Assembly (NCBI GenBank): GCA_963788125.1
Contig: CAWBFN010000002.1
Location: 930,001 to 994,000, forward strand
From: Bog-473 sp963788125
GTDB lineage: Bacteria; Actinomycetota; Acidimicrobiia; Acidimicrobiales; RAAP-2
Direction: 5' to 3'
Length of the DNA: 64,000 nt
Part shown: positions 33,615 through 42,579 of the stretch, piece after piece
Layout: every line of letters starts with the position of its first letter
Numbering within the stretch: position 1 is the stretch's first letter
Made by a program: the position numbers and the translations under genes
The notes under the pieces: generated by a model
What the model was told of the DNA's origin: nothing
Seen by the model: only the letters and a program-made list of their open reading frames with translations
Database searches by the model: none

Positions 33615-33699
33615 CGGCCCTCCTGGGTCGTGCACTCCGGGTGCCCGGGCGATACGGTCTGGCATCGTCCGTCGAGCGGTCGTATAATCGGAGTGCTAG

Positions 33700-33739
33700 T
33701 TCCATTTAGACTATACGGAACGAAGGCTCCGTTTGTCAA
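33700..33739 (-). promoter_or_regulatory. MFS promoter with overlapping TetR-type operator
   Basis: On the minus strand TTGACA (33739-33734), an 18-bp spacer and TATAGT (33715-33710) make a strong sigma-70-like promoter for the MFS gene. The -10 lies inside a 21-bp imperfect dyad (33700-33720) with perfect TTCC/GGAA ends and 16 of 21 positions symmetric. This is the size and form of a TetR-family operator. A plus-strand CTGGCA-18-TATAAT (33659-33688) might drive tetR. Confidence 0.6.
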
Positions 33740-33757
33740 TGGGGGAGGAAGAGTCTC

Positions 33758-34405
33758 ATGGAACCCAGGCACGTACCCGATGCCACCGGGGAGAGGTCCC
33801 CGGTGGAGGAGTCGTTGCGACCGCTCCGGGCGGACGCACAGCGCAATCGGGCACGGGTGCTCGAGGCCGCCGAGTCGGTGTTTGCCGCCGAGGGCATCAA
33901 TGTGCCGGTCGACGTCATCGCCGAGAAGGCCGGGGTGGGCATCGGCACGCTCTATCGGCACTTCCCGACCAAGGAGAAGCTGTTCGAGGCCATCCTGATC
34001 GGTCGCATCGCCGACATCACGGCGGACGCGCTGGCATGCGTCAACTCGGAGGACCCCGGGAGGGCCTTCTTCGGATTTCTCGAGGACCTGGTCGAAGAGA
34101 CGTCGTCCAAGCGCGACCTGATTCAGGCTCTGCTCGGCGCGGGTGTGGAGGTGGAAGAGGCGGTGGCCGAGACCAAGCAGGGGCTCGAGGCGGCCGTGGG
34201 CGAGTTGCTGCAGGTGGCGCAGCGGGCCGGCGCCGTCCGTTCCGACGTCACGACGGAAGTGGTGCTGTCCTTGGTGGGGGCCACCTGCATGGCCGCCGAC
34301 CGTCCCCTCAAGACGGCGATGCCGAGAGAGATGCTGACCATCGTCTGTGACGGGCTCCGGCCCCCGAACGTCGCTCGGCCCACGCGGCCGTCCCGAGAGG
34401 GGTAG
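33758..34405 (+). CDS. TetR-family transcriptional repressor
   Basis: A 215-aa TetR regulator. The helix-turn-helix is at residues 28-72 (NRARVLEAAESVFAAEG, VIAEKAGVGIGTLYRHFPTKEKLF), a good match to the family. The C-terminal ligand domain is unassigned. It is divergent from the MFS exporter and most likely represses it, and perhaps itself, through the dyad at 33700-33720. The ATG at 33758 follows GGGGGAGGAAGAG at good spacing. Confidence 0.9.
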   Translation: MEPRHVPDATGERSPVEESLRPLRADAQRNRARVLEAAESVFAAEGINVPVDVIAEKAGVGIGTLYRHFPTKEKLFEAILIGRIADITADALACVNSEDPGRAFFGFLEDLVEETSSKRDLIQALLGAGVEVEEAVAETKQGLEAAVGELLQVAQRAGAVRSDVTTEVVLSLVGATCMAADRPLKTAMPREMLTIVCDGLRPPNVARPTRPSREG

Positions 34406-34491
34406 GGCCCCCCTGGGACGCCCCGAAGTTGGCGCCACCCCGGCCGGGCTGCCACGCTAGGAACCATGGCGTGCTCCGAGAGGTCGATGCG

Positions 34492-36873
34492 GTGGCGTCG
34501 ACGGTAGGCGCCGTCGCCGACCCGCAGAGCGCCGAGGTGTCGCTCCTCATCGGGGGCATGACCTGCGGCGCCTGCGCCGCCCGGATCGAGCGGCGGCTGA
34601 ACCTCCTCGAGGGGGTCGAGGCGCGCGTCAACTACGCCTCCGAGCGCGCCACGGCCGTGCTGCCCGCAGGCGTGCCGGTGGAGCGCCTCATGGAGGAGAT
34701 CGTGGCTGCGGGCTACTCCGCCGAGCTCCCCCCGGAGATCTCGCGGCCCTCGGCCGACGGCGTGGAGGCCACGGAGGCTCGGGTGCGGGCCCTGCGCCGC
34801 CGCCTCGTCGTGTCGGCCGTGCTCTTCATGCCCCTGTGCGACATGTCGATCGCCTTCTCCTTGGCGCCCAACTTGCGGTTCACCGGTTGGCAATGGCTGA
34901 TGCTGGCCCTGGCGGCACCGGTGGTGACCTGGGCGGCGTGGCCCTTCTACCGGGGGGCGGTACGGGCGGCACGGCACCGTCTGTCGACGATGGACACGCT
35001 GGTGTCGTTGGGCATCGTGACCTCCACCGTGTGGTCGGTGTACGCCATGTTCTGGCGCGACGCCAGCAACGCACCGCACTCCATGCTCTTCATGCTGGCG
35101 CACCGCTCGGCCGGTGCCATCTACCTCGATGTGGCTGCCGGGGTCACGACCTTCGTGCTGGCCGGACGCTACTTCGAAGCCTGGTCCCGGCAACGGTCGG
35201 GCAACGCACTCCGGGCACTGGCGGCGGTCGGAGCTAAGGACGTGGGGGTGATCGACGCCAGCGGGTTCGAGCGGCGCCGCCCGGTGGCGGCCCTCGCTGT
35301 GGGTGACCGGTTCATCGTCCGGCCCGGTGAGACGATAGCCACCGACGGCGAGGTCCTCTTCGGAAAGTCGGCGGTGGACCGGAGCGTCTTGACCGGCGAG
35401 TCCCTGCCGCTCGATGTGGCGCCGGGCGACACCGTTGTGGGGGGGACCGTCTCGACGAGCGGTCGCCTGGTGGTGCGCGCCACCAAGGTGGGTGCTGACA
35501 CCCAGCTGGCCCAGATGCTCCGACTGGTCGAGCACGCCCAGAACGAGAAGGCTTCGGTGCAGCGATTGGCCGACCGCGTCTGCAACGTCTTCGTCCCGGT
35601 CGTCCTCCTGATCGCGCTGGCGACCCTGGCGGCGTGGCTCTGGCTCGGGTACGCGCCGGTGCAGGCGTTCACGGCCGCTCTCTCCGTCCTGGTCATCGCC
35701 TGCCCGTGTGCGCTGGGTCTCGCCACCCCGGCTGCGCTGTACGTGGCCGCCGGGGAGGGGGCGCGGGCGGGGATCTTCTTCAAGGGCTACCGGGCGCTCG
35801 AGGCGTCGCGGGAGATCGACACCGTCGTGCTCGACAAGACCGGGACGGTCACCACCGGCAGGATGAAGGTGACGGACATCGCCTGTGCTCCGGGCACCGA
35901 TGTACGAACGCTGCTCCGCTGGGCGGGTGCGCTCGAACAGGCTTCGGAACATCCTGCCGCGATCGCCATCGCATCGCGGGCGATGGAGGAGGTCGGGCCC
36001 CTCCCCATGGCGGAGTCGTTCATCGCGCTGCCGGGCTTCGGTGCCACCGGGAGCGTGGAGGGCCACGACATCATCGTCGGCCGGATCGGAGCCGACGGGG
36101 AGCGGCCGGATCTCCAGCCGTCCGGCGTGACGGATCGTTGCCACGAGTGGGAGGCCCGGGGTCGCACGGCGGTTCTCGTCACGTGCGACGGAACGGCGGT
36201 CGGGTCGATGGCACTGGCCGATTCCGTCCGCGAGTCGGCGGCCCCGGCGGTGCGACAGCTTCAGGAGCTCGGGCTGCGGTGCCTTCTCATGACGGGGGAC
36301 AACGAGGTGACGGCCCGTGCCGTCGCCTCGTCACTGGGCATCACGGAGGTGGTGTCGGGCGCGCTGCCGGGCGACAAGGTGGCCGTCATCAGACGGCTTC
36401 AGGGCGAGGGCCGGACGGTGGCGATGGTCGGCGACGGGGTGAACGACGGCCCGGCACTGGTGGTTGCCGATCTCGGTCTGGCCGTCGGCTCGGGCACCGA
36501 CGTGGCCATCAACGCGGCCGATCTCATCGTGATGCGCGACGATCTGCGCGCCGTGGCCACCGCCATCGACCTGGCACGCCGGACGCTTCGCACCATCCAC
36601 GGCAATCTGGCGTGGGCCTGCGTCTACAACGCCACGGCCATCCCCCTGGCTGCCTTGGGCTTCTTGAACCCGCTGGTCGCCGCCGGAGCGATGGCGCTCT
36701 CCTCAGGCTTTGTCGTGTGGAACAGCTCCCGCCTGCGACGCGTCACCCACTCCGGCTCTGCCTTGGTGCGCGCCACGCCTGCCCGGGTCCCCGGGGCGGC
36801 CGACCCTCCGTCGCTCAGGCAGAGGCGCGCCAGCGCCGTTCGAACGGAAGCCGCCAGGTCCGCGGTGCGATGA
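34492..36873 (+). CDS. copA: copper-translocating P1B-type ATPase
   Basis: A 793-aa heavy-metal ATPase. An N-terminal HMA domain has GMTCGAC (Cys25, Cys28), followed by eight membrane segments with CPC at residue 404 (ACPCALGLATPAALYVAAG). The phosphorylation site is D448-KTGTVTTG and the hinge is GDGVNDGPAL. The last two helices carry YNATAIPLA and MALSSGFVVWNSSRLRR, the Cu+-specific signature of CopA-type pumps. It exports Cu+ from the cytoplasm. The GTG at 34492 follows GAGAGG; an upstream frame to 34429 lacks support. Its last 59 bp overlap the 3' end of the convergent zwf gene. Confidence 0.92.
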   Translation: MASTVGAVADPQSAEVSLLIGGMTCGACAARIERRLNLLEGVEARVNYASERATAVLPAGVPVERLMEEIVAAGYSAELPPEISRPSADGVEATEARVRALRRRLVVSAVLFMPLCDMSIAFSLAPNLRFTGWQWLMLALAAPVVTWAAWPFYRGAVRAARHRLSTMDTLVSLGIVTSTVWSVYAMFWRDASNAPHSMLFMLAHRSAGAIYLDVAAGVTTFVLAGRYFEAWSRQRSGNALRALAAVGAKDVGVIDASGFERRRPVAALAVGDRFIVRPGETIATDGEVLFGKSAVDRSVLTGESLPLDVAPGDTVVGGTVSTSGRLVVRATKVGADTQLAQMLRLVEHAQNEKASVQRLADRVCNVFVPVVLLIALATLAAWLWLGYAPVQAFTAALSVLVIACPCALGLATPAALYVAAGEGARAGIFFKGYRALEASREIDTVVLDKTGTVTTGRMKVTDIACAPGTDVRTLLRWAGALEQASEHPAAIAIASRAMEEVGPLPMAESFIALPGFGATGSVEGHDIIVGRIGADGERPDLQPSGVTDRCHEWEARGRTAVLVTCDGTAVGSMALADSVRESAAPAVRQLQELGLRCLLMTGDNEVTARAVASSLGITEVVSGALPGDKVAVIRRLQGEGRTVAMVGDGVNDGPALVVADLGLAVGSGTDVAINAADLIVMRDDLRAVATAIDLARRTLRTIHGNLAWACVYNATAIPLAALGFLNPLVAAGAMALSSGFVVWNSSRLRRVTHSGSALVRATPARVPGAADPPSLRQRRASAVRTEAARSAVR

Positions 36874-38302
36874 GGTCCCGGATGGCATCGGGTCCCCACG
36901 AACCGGGCTCGTAGGGCAGGACCGGAGGCGGGTTCTCCAGCAAGGGCGTGGAGACCTCCCACAGCCGTTCGATGCCTTCCGCCGTGTTGAACAGGGTGTG
37001 ATCCCCGATCATCGCGTCGTGAATGAGCCGTTCGTAGGCCTCCAGGACATCGGCATCCTGCCCGGTCTCGTGCAGCGCGAACTGCAGGCTGAGTTTCTCC
37101 AACTTCATCCCCGGGCCCGGCTTCTTGCCGTAGAACGACAGTGAGAGCTTGGACGAATCGGCCAGATCGAAGGTGAGGTGGTCCGGACCCTGGGTGCCGA
37201 CCCCGGACCCCGCCGGGAACATGCTCTTGGGTGGCTCACGGAACGCGATGGAGATGATGCGCTCTCCGCCACCGAGCCGTTTGCCGGTGCGGAGGTAGAA
37301 GGGAACGCCGGCCCAGCGCCAGTTGTCGATCTCAGCGCGCAGGGCGACGAAGGTCTCGGTGTCCGAGTCCGGGGCCACCCCCGGGATGTCCCGGTAGCCC
37401 ACGTACTGGCCCCGCACGACCTCGCTCACGTCGATCGGGCGCATGGACCGGAAGACCTTGTTCTTCTCCTCGCTGATGGCCCGTGACTCGAGGGCGGTCG
37501 GAGGTTCCATGGCCATGAAACCCAGGATCTGGAAGAGGTGGGTCACCACCATGTCCTTGAATGCGCCGGTCGACTCGTAGAAGGCGACCCGGTCGTCGAC
37601 GCCCAGGGTTTCGGGGACGTCGATCTGCACGTGATCGATGTGGTCACGGTTCCAGATCGGCTCGAAGAGGCCGTTGGCGAAACGGAAGGCCAGTATGTTC
37701 TGGGCCGCCTCCTTGCCCAAGAAGTGGTCGATCCGGAAGACCTGTTCCTCATCGAAGAACCGGTGCACCAGGTCGTTGAGCGCCCGGGCGCTGGCCAAGT
37801 CGGTGCCGAAGGGCTTCTCCATGATGATCCGCGACCGGTCCACCAGGTCCGCCTTGCCCAGCAGCTCAATGACATCAGCGGCTGCGGCGGGCGGAATGCT
37901 GAGGTAGTGCAACCGCCGGACATCCCCTCCGATCGCCGCTTCGGCTCTGGCCACGGCGGCGGCCAGTCCGTCCGGCCCCGCCGATTGGGGCACGAAGCTC
38001 AACCGCTGCTCGAACCCGGCCCACTGCAGCAGGGAGATCTTCCCCGTGGCGTACTGGTCGCAGGCCCGCCGCGCCAAGTTGCGGAAGTCCTCGTCGGTGA
38101 GCTCGCTGCGCCCCGTCCCGACGATCTGGTACTCGGGGAGCATGCCCGACTGTGCGAGGTGGAGAAGCCCCGGCAGGAGCTTGCGCGCCGCAAGGTCACC
38201 GGTGGCTCCGAAGAGAACGATGATGTGGGGGGTGAGCACCGGTGGGTCGGACGTTGCCGCCGTGCCCTCGGCAGGCTGCTCAATCACGCGCTGCTCAATC
38301 AT
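36815..38302 (-). CDS. zwf: glucose-6-phosphate 1-dehydrogenase
   Basis: A 495-aa enzyme of the oxidative pentose phosphate pathway, converting glucose 6-phosphate to 6-phosphogluconolactone with NAD(P)+. The nucleotide loop is LFGATGDLAARK (31-42), the active-site motif is RIDHFLGKEAAQN with the catalytic His, and EKPFGTDLASA is the conserved substrate loop. ATG 38302 precedes MIEQRVIEQP. It is isolated from other pentose-phosphate genes. The C-terminus overlaps the convergent copA gene by 59 bp. Confidence 0.92.
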   Translation of the reverse strand: MIEQRVIEQPAEGTAATSDPPVLTPHIIVLFGATGDLAARKLLPGLLHLAQSGMLPEYQIVGTGRSELTDEDFRNLARRACDQYATGKISLLQWAGFEQRLSFVPQSAGPDGLAAAVARAEAAIGGDVRRLHYLSIPPAAAADVIELLGKADLVDRSRIIMEKPFGTDLASARALNDLVHRFFDEEQVFRIDHFLGKEAAQNILAFRFANGLFEPIWNRDHIDHVQIDVPETLGVDDRVAFYESTGAFKDMVVTHLFQILGFMAMEPPTALESRAISEEKNKVFRSMRPIDVSEVVRGQYVGYRDIPGVAPDSDTETFVALRAEIDNWRWAGVPFYLRTGKRLGGGERIISIAFREPPKSMFPAGSGVGTQGPDHLTFDLADSSKLSLSFYGKKPGPGMKLEKLSLQFALHETGQDADVLEAYERLIHDAMIGDHTLFNTAEGIERLWEVSTPLLENPPPVLPYEPGSWGPDAIRDLIAPRTWRLPFERRWRASA

Positions 38303-38428
38303 TGTGGTCCGGAGGCTGGTCGGGATGGCCAGGCCGCCGGAGCGCACCTGGCATCAGTGACCGCGACGTGGAGAGGGTGCATGGTGGGCCTTCCATGGTG
38401 GGGGTGGCGCGAACCGATACCCAAAACA

Positions 38429-39310
38429 TTACGTGGCGGCCGGCGGTCCGGGCGCCACGGGACCTTCATCACCCGCTTGGAGGTAGAGATGCGGGCGACG
38501 CCCCTCTTCGAGGAGGGTTCCGATGCCGTCCCTCTGGTAGGCCAGCTGAAGGTCGATCCGTTGCACGAGCAGCTCAGGGGGGTAGGTGCAGCCGGGGACC
38601 GTCCGGGTGGCCTCCGCCACCACGGTTCCCGTAGGTGCCACGATCCGGCTCGCCCCCAAGAGGGTGGTGGTGCCGTGCGCGCCGCACTGGTTCGACTGCA
38701 CCCACCACTGGCTGTTGGCCAGGGCCAGCGCGGGGTACAGAAGGTCCCAGGTCGTCGCCCCCTCGACCTCGTAGGCCGAAGGGGCCACCACCAGCCGCGC
38801 CCCGCGTGAGGCCAGGGTCCGTGCCACTTCGGGAAAGTCCCCGTCGAAGCAGATCACCACGCCCACCACCCCCAGCGTCGGGTCCTCGAAGGTGGTGAGG
38901 CAGTCGCCCGGGCGGAAGATGGAAGGCTCCGAGGTGGGCGGGTAGAGGTGCGCCTTGCGGTGACGGGCCACCAGGTCGCCGTGGGGGTTGAACACCAGCG
39001 CCGTGTCGTAGAGATCGCCGTCCTCGCCCAGCTCGGGAACGCTTCCGGCGACGAGCCACAGGGCCGCCGCTCGTGAGGCCACGGACAGGCGTTCGCGGCG
39101 CGGGCCGTCGAGGGGCTCGGCCGCTTGGCGGGCGTCCTCGCGCAGCGTGACCGGGTCGTAGCCACAGGGCCAGAGCTCGGGGAGTACGAGGAGCTCGACG
39201 CCGCGCGAGGCGGCGAGGTCGATCATGTCCAGCGCAACCTGCATGTTGCGCTTGGGCTCACCCGGCGCGGCGAGCCATTGCGCGATCCCTACCTGGAGAT
39301 CTCGCTTCAC
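38429..39310 (-). CDS. carbon-nitrogen hydrolase (nitrilase superfamily)
   Basis: A 293-aa amidase of the nitrilase fold. The catalytic triad is visible: Glu45 in LPELWPCGYD, Lys119 in HRKAHLYPP, and Cys154 in VICFDGDFPE. It resembles N-carbamoylputrescine amidase and omega-amidase-like enzymes; the true substrate is unknown. It is transcribed in the same direction as the ureohydrolase, which starts 1.1 kb upstream and ends at 39472, with 161 bp between them. Together they could degrade agmatine-like or guanidino compounds. Confidence 0.86.
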   Translation of the reverse strand: MKRDLQVGIAQWLAAPGEPKRNMQVALDMIDLAASRGVELLVLPELWPCGYDPVTLREDARQAAEPLDGPRRERLSVASRAAALWLVAGSVPELGEDGDLYDTALVFNPHGDLVARHRKAHLYPPTSEPSIFRPGDCLTTFEDPTLGVVGVVICFDGDFPEVARTLASRGARLVVAPSAYEVEGATTWDLLYPALALANSQWWVQSNQCGAHGTTTLLGASRIVAPTGTVVAEATRTVPGCTYPPELLVQRIDLQLAYQRDGIGTLLEEGRRPHLYLQAGDEGPVAPGPPAAT

Positions 39311-39471
39311 GTTGGCTCTCGGCTCGCCGCTACCAAAGGCTTCCCCATGGTCCTGTCGTGCCCACGGTAAGGGCGGACCGTGCGTGGCCGGTTTCCGCCG
39401 CGTGAATGGACTGTTACAAGCTCGGTGCCCACATGGCCTGTCGCGCTCGAGGCCCCCCGGCGGGGATCCCG

Positions 39472-40434
39472 TCAGCCCGGAAGCTGGCCCGCCATCAGGG
39501 TGACCAGGTCGTAGAGGACGTGAGCCGCCGCGATGGCGGTGATCTCGGCGTGGTCGTACGCCGGCGCCACCTCGACCACGTCACCGCCGACGACGGACAC
39601 CCGGCGCAGCCCGCGCACCATTGCCAGCAGCTCGCGGCTGGTCAGCCCGCCCGCTTCGGGCGTTCCCGTGCCGGGTGCGTGGGCGGGGTCGAGCACGTCG
39701 ATGTCCACCGAGAGATAGACGGGAGCGTTGCCGACGCGCTCGACGACCCGGTCGATCACCGCATCGACCCCTCGGGCGACGTCGTCCGCTGAGATCTGGA
39801 GAAAACCCATGGCGGCGTCGTCGGTGAGGTCGTGACTGCCGTAGAGCGGTCCCCGCAAGCCCACGTGGGCGCTACGGTCGCGCAGGAGGAGACCCTCCTC
39901 CCAGGCCCGTCGGAACGGCGTCCCGTGCGTGAACCGCTGGCCGAAATAGGTGTCCCAGGTATCGAGGTGCGCGTCGAAGTGCACCAGGGCGAGGGGACCG
40001 TGCCGCCTCGACGTGGCCCGAAGGAGCGGGAGTGCAACGGTGTGGTCACCGCCGATGGCCACCACACGACCGCCCCCGGCCAGCAACGACCCGGCGGCCT
40101 CTTCGATCTGCGCCACCGCCGCGGCGATGTCGAAAGGTGAGCAGCTGATGTCGCCGGCGTCGACGACCTGGCAGCGCTCGAAGGGAAGGGTGTCCAGCTC
40201 GGGGTGGTAGGGCCGTAGCAGGCGGGATCCCTGCCGCACCCCGCTCGGGCCGAATCGGGCGCCGGGCCGGTAGGTGGTGCCGCCGTCGAAGGGGATCCCC
40301 ACGACCGCGATGTCCCAGTTGGGCACCTGGTCGATCGTCGGCAGCCGGGCGAAGGTGGCCGGCCCGGCGAAACGGGGCACGACGGTGGCATCGGCCGGGC
40401 CCACCGGAGTGCGGTCGGTGCCCCGGTCAGTCAT
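39472..40434 (-). CDS. ureohydrolase (agmatinase/guanidinobutyrase-like)
   Basis: A 320-aa arginase/agmatinase-family enzyme that hydrolyses guanidino compounds to urea at a binuclear manganese site. Metal ligands are His131 in AIGGDHTVALP, Asp154, His156 and Asp158 in HFDAHLDTW, and the two Asp of SVDIDVLDPAHAPGTGTPE. VVGIPFDGGTTYRPGARFGP is typical of agmatinases. Its ATG overlaps the stop of the preceding serine hydrolase by 8 bp, so the two are translationally linked. The substrate, agmatine or 4-guanidinobutyrate, cannot be told from sequence. Confidence 0.9.
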   Translation of the reverse strand: MTDRGTDRTPVGPADATVVPRFAGPATFARLPTIDQVPNWDIAVVGIPFDGGTTYRPGARFGPSGVRQGSRLLRPYHPELDTLPFERCQVVDAGDISCSPFDIAAAVAQIEEAAGSLLAGGGRVVAIGGDHTVALPLLRATSRRHGPLALVHFDAHLDTWDTYFGQRFTHGTPFRRAWEEGLLLRDRSAHVGLRGPLYGSHDLTDDAAMGFLQISADDVARGVDAVIDRVVERVGNAPVYLSVDIDVLDPAHAPGTGTPEAGGLTSRELLAMVRGLRRVSVVGGDVVEVAPAYDHAEITAIAAAHVLYDLVTLMAGQLPG

Positions 40435-41644
40435 CGAGAGCCTGGTAGACCAGGGCGCGCAGCTGCGCTCGGATGGGGTACGCCACCGAGGGAACGAGCT
40501 GGGTCATGAACACGACGAAAAGGTCTTCGGCCGGATCGATCCAGAATGCAGTGCTGGCCAGACCGCCCCAGTAGAAGTCCCCCGTTGAGCCGGCCATCGC
40601 GGTGGCAGCCGGACCCTGGCCCACCGCGAAGCCCAGGCCGAACCCGACCCCTTCGAACCCAGCCTCACCGAACCCGCCCACGGCCAGATCTGTCAGGGTC
40701 GCCCCTCCCGGAAGATGGTTCCTCGTCATGAGCTCCAGGGTCTTGCGTCCGAGCACCCGCCAGCCGTCGAGCTGGCCGCCGTTGAGCAACATCTGGCAGA
40801 AGGCGGAGTAGTCGTTGGTGGTCGAGACCAGGCCGCCGGCTCCCGAGAGGTAGGACGGCGGGCGGAGGTAGGGGCTCTGGTCAGGTGCCTCGAGCAGTAG
40901 CGGAGCGGTGGTGGGCTGGAACTGATAGAGGGCGGTGAGCCTCTCGGCCGAGGTCTCGGGGACGAAGAAGCCGGTGTCGACCATGCCCAGTGGCTCGAGG
41001 ATCTCCCGGCGCAGGTAGTCGTCGAACCGGTCCCCCGACAGGATCTCCACCAGGCGACCGACGATGTCCGTGGACAGGCCGTAGTTCCACCGGGTTCCCG
41101 GGTCGAATTTCAACGGGTGCTGCGCCAGGAGGGCCGTGATCCCTTCGAGCGTCAGTCCCTCCCCCTGGGCGGTGCGGGCCTCGGTGAATGCGTCATCGAT
41201 CGGATTGCCCGGGAAGATGCCGCCGGGTAGACCGGTCATGTGGGTGAGGACATCCCGGATGCTCATCGGTCGTGGTGGTTTGACCGATGTGGTGGAGCCG
41301 TCCGGCTGCGCCTGTGCCACGCGGAGGTTGCGCCACTCGGGGATATAACGGTGCACGGGATCGGTGAGCTGGAACAGCCCCCGCTCGTAGAGCTGCATGA
41401 GGGCCACCGAGGCGATGGGTTTGGTCATGGAGTAGATACGGAAGATGGCGTCGTCGGCCATCGGGCGCCCTCTCTCGCGATCCATCAATCCGAGCGAGCG
41501 GTAGTAGGCCAGCCGCCCGTCGCGCATCACGGTGATCTGGCACCCGGCGATCTTCCCCGGTGTCACGTACCGGCCCTCGAAGTGGTCGGTGATGCGCTCG
41601 AGGCGCGCCCCGCTCATCCCTGCCGCAGTGGGCTCGATCTCCAC
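40427..41644 (-). CDS. serine hydrolase, beta-lactamase/EstB family
   Basis: A 405-aa class C beta-lactamase-like esterase. The nucleophile is Ser72 in YSMTKPIASV (SxxK with Lys75), and WNYGLSTDIVG provides the YxN-like element (here Y-G-L). It has no signal peptide, so it is cytoplasmic. Such proteins are often esterases or carboxypeptidase-like rather than antibiotic hydrolases. The GTG at 41644 (VEIEPTAAGMSG) is the preferred start, as the longer frame is arginine-rich and unlike the family. It overlaps the next gene (ureohydrolase) by 8 bp. Confidence 0.85.
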   Translation of the reverse strand: MEIEPTAAGMSGARLERITDHFEGRYVTPGKIAGCQITVMRDGRLAYYRSLGLMDRERGRPMADDAIFRIYSMTKPIASVALMQLYERGLFQLTDPVHRYIPEWRNLRVAQAQPDGSTTSVKPPRPMSIRDVLTHMTGLPGGIFPGNPIDDAFTEARTAQGEGLTLEGITALLAQHPLKFDPGTRWNYGLSTDIVGRLVEILSGDRFDDYLRREILEPLGMVDTGFFVPETSAERLTALYQFQPTTAPLLLEAPDQSPYLRPPSYLSGAGGLVSTTNDYSAFCQMLLNGGQLDGWRVLGRKTLELMTRNHLPGGATLTDLAVGGFGEAGFEGVGFGLGFAVGQGPAATAMAGSTGDFYWGGLASTAFWIDPAEDLFVVFMTQLVPSVAYPIRAQLRALVYQALDD

Positions 41645-41732
41645 GCGCGTCTCGCTCCTCCTCCTGGGTCGGAGAGCCGGCTCACGTTCTCGCGACCGGT
41701 CCTGCCCGAGAGTATCGCCACGAGGGTCGGGC

Positions 41733-42527
41733 TCAGTCGGCCCCCCGCTGCGACCGCACGTAGTCGGCGGTGCCGCGCAGGAACGCGGCGACATCCTGTG
41801 CCTTCGTCGCACAGATTTCGGCGAAGTACTCGGGCACGAAGACCTGCAACGCACCGGAGGCCAGTCCGTCCAGGATGGCGGTGACCGCGACCGACACGGG
41901 CTCGGCCGGCACCGGAAGGTTGGGGACGTCGTTGTCCGGCAGGGTGAAGAGGTCGGTGTCGATCACCCCGGGGTAGACGACCATGACCTTGACGCCGGTC
42001 TCCCAGAGATCGACCGCCATCGCCTCGGAGAAGGCGGTCAGCGCCGCCTTGGAGGCGTCGTAGGCCGCCTCCCCGGGCACGCCGAGGAGGGCGGCGATGG
42101 AAGAGACGTTGACGATCGTGCCCGCGCCGCGCGCCACCATCTGGGGCAGGAGCGCCAGGGTGAGGCGCATGGGGGAGAGGAAGTTGATGTGCATGACCCG
42201 GGTGACGGTGTCGACGTCCAGCGCCGTGACGTGGCGACGCTTGGGTATGCCCGCGTTGTTCACGAGGAGGTCGATCCCCCCGAAGGCGTCGAGCACGTCC
42301 ACGCTGAGTTGGTCCACCGCGTCCGGGTCGGCCAGGTCGACCACCCACATGCGGCTGTCGGGCGAGTGCTCCATGCAGCGACCGACGACATCGGCCAGCC
42401 GGTCGCCCCGCCGGGCACAGATGCCGACGACGGCGCCTTGGGCCGCCAGTGCTTCGGCGAGGCCCGCACCGATCCCCGACGAGGCGCCGGTCACCAAGGT
42501 GCGACAGCCCTTCAGCTCCAGACCCAT
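41733..42527 (-). CDS. short-chain dehydrogenase/reductase
   Basis: A 264-aa classical SDR. TLVTGASSGIGAGLAE is the cofactor loop, NNAGIPK the central motif, and SSIAALLG with YDASK the catalytic Ser, Tyr and Lys. CARRGDRL after strand 2 suggests NADP(H) use. It begins MGLELKGCRT. It is followed downstream by the serine hydrolase (88 bp) and preceded by the HSL-type hydrolase (52 bp), all on the minus strand, so a shared transcript is plausible. Substrate unknown. Confidence 0.9.
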   Translation of the reverse strand: MGLELKGCRTLVTGASSGIGAGLAEALAAQGAVVGICARRGDRLADVVGRCMEHSPDSRMWVVDLADPDAVDQLSVDVLDAFGGIDLLVNNAGIPKRRHVTALDVDTVTRVMHINFLSPMRLTLALLPQMVARGAGTIVNVSSIAALLGVPGEAAYDASKAALTAFSEAMAVDLWETGVKVMVVYPGVIDTDLFTLPDNDVPNLPVPAEPVSVAVTAILDGLASGALQVFVPEYFAEICATKAQDVAAFLRGTADYVRSQRGAD

Positions 42528-42579
42528 CTCTCCACCCCCACGTTTCCTCTCGCGGTTCTCGACCCCCGAGGGTCCGATC

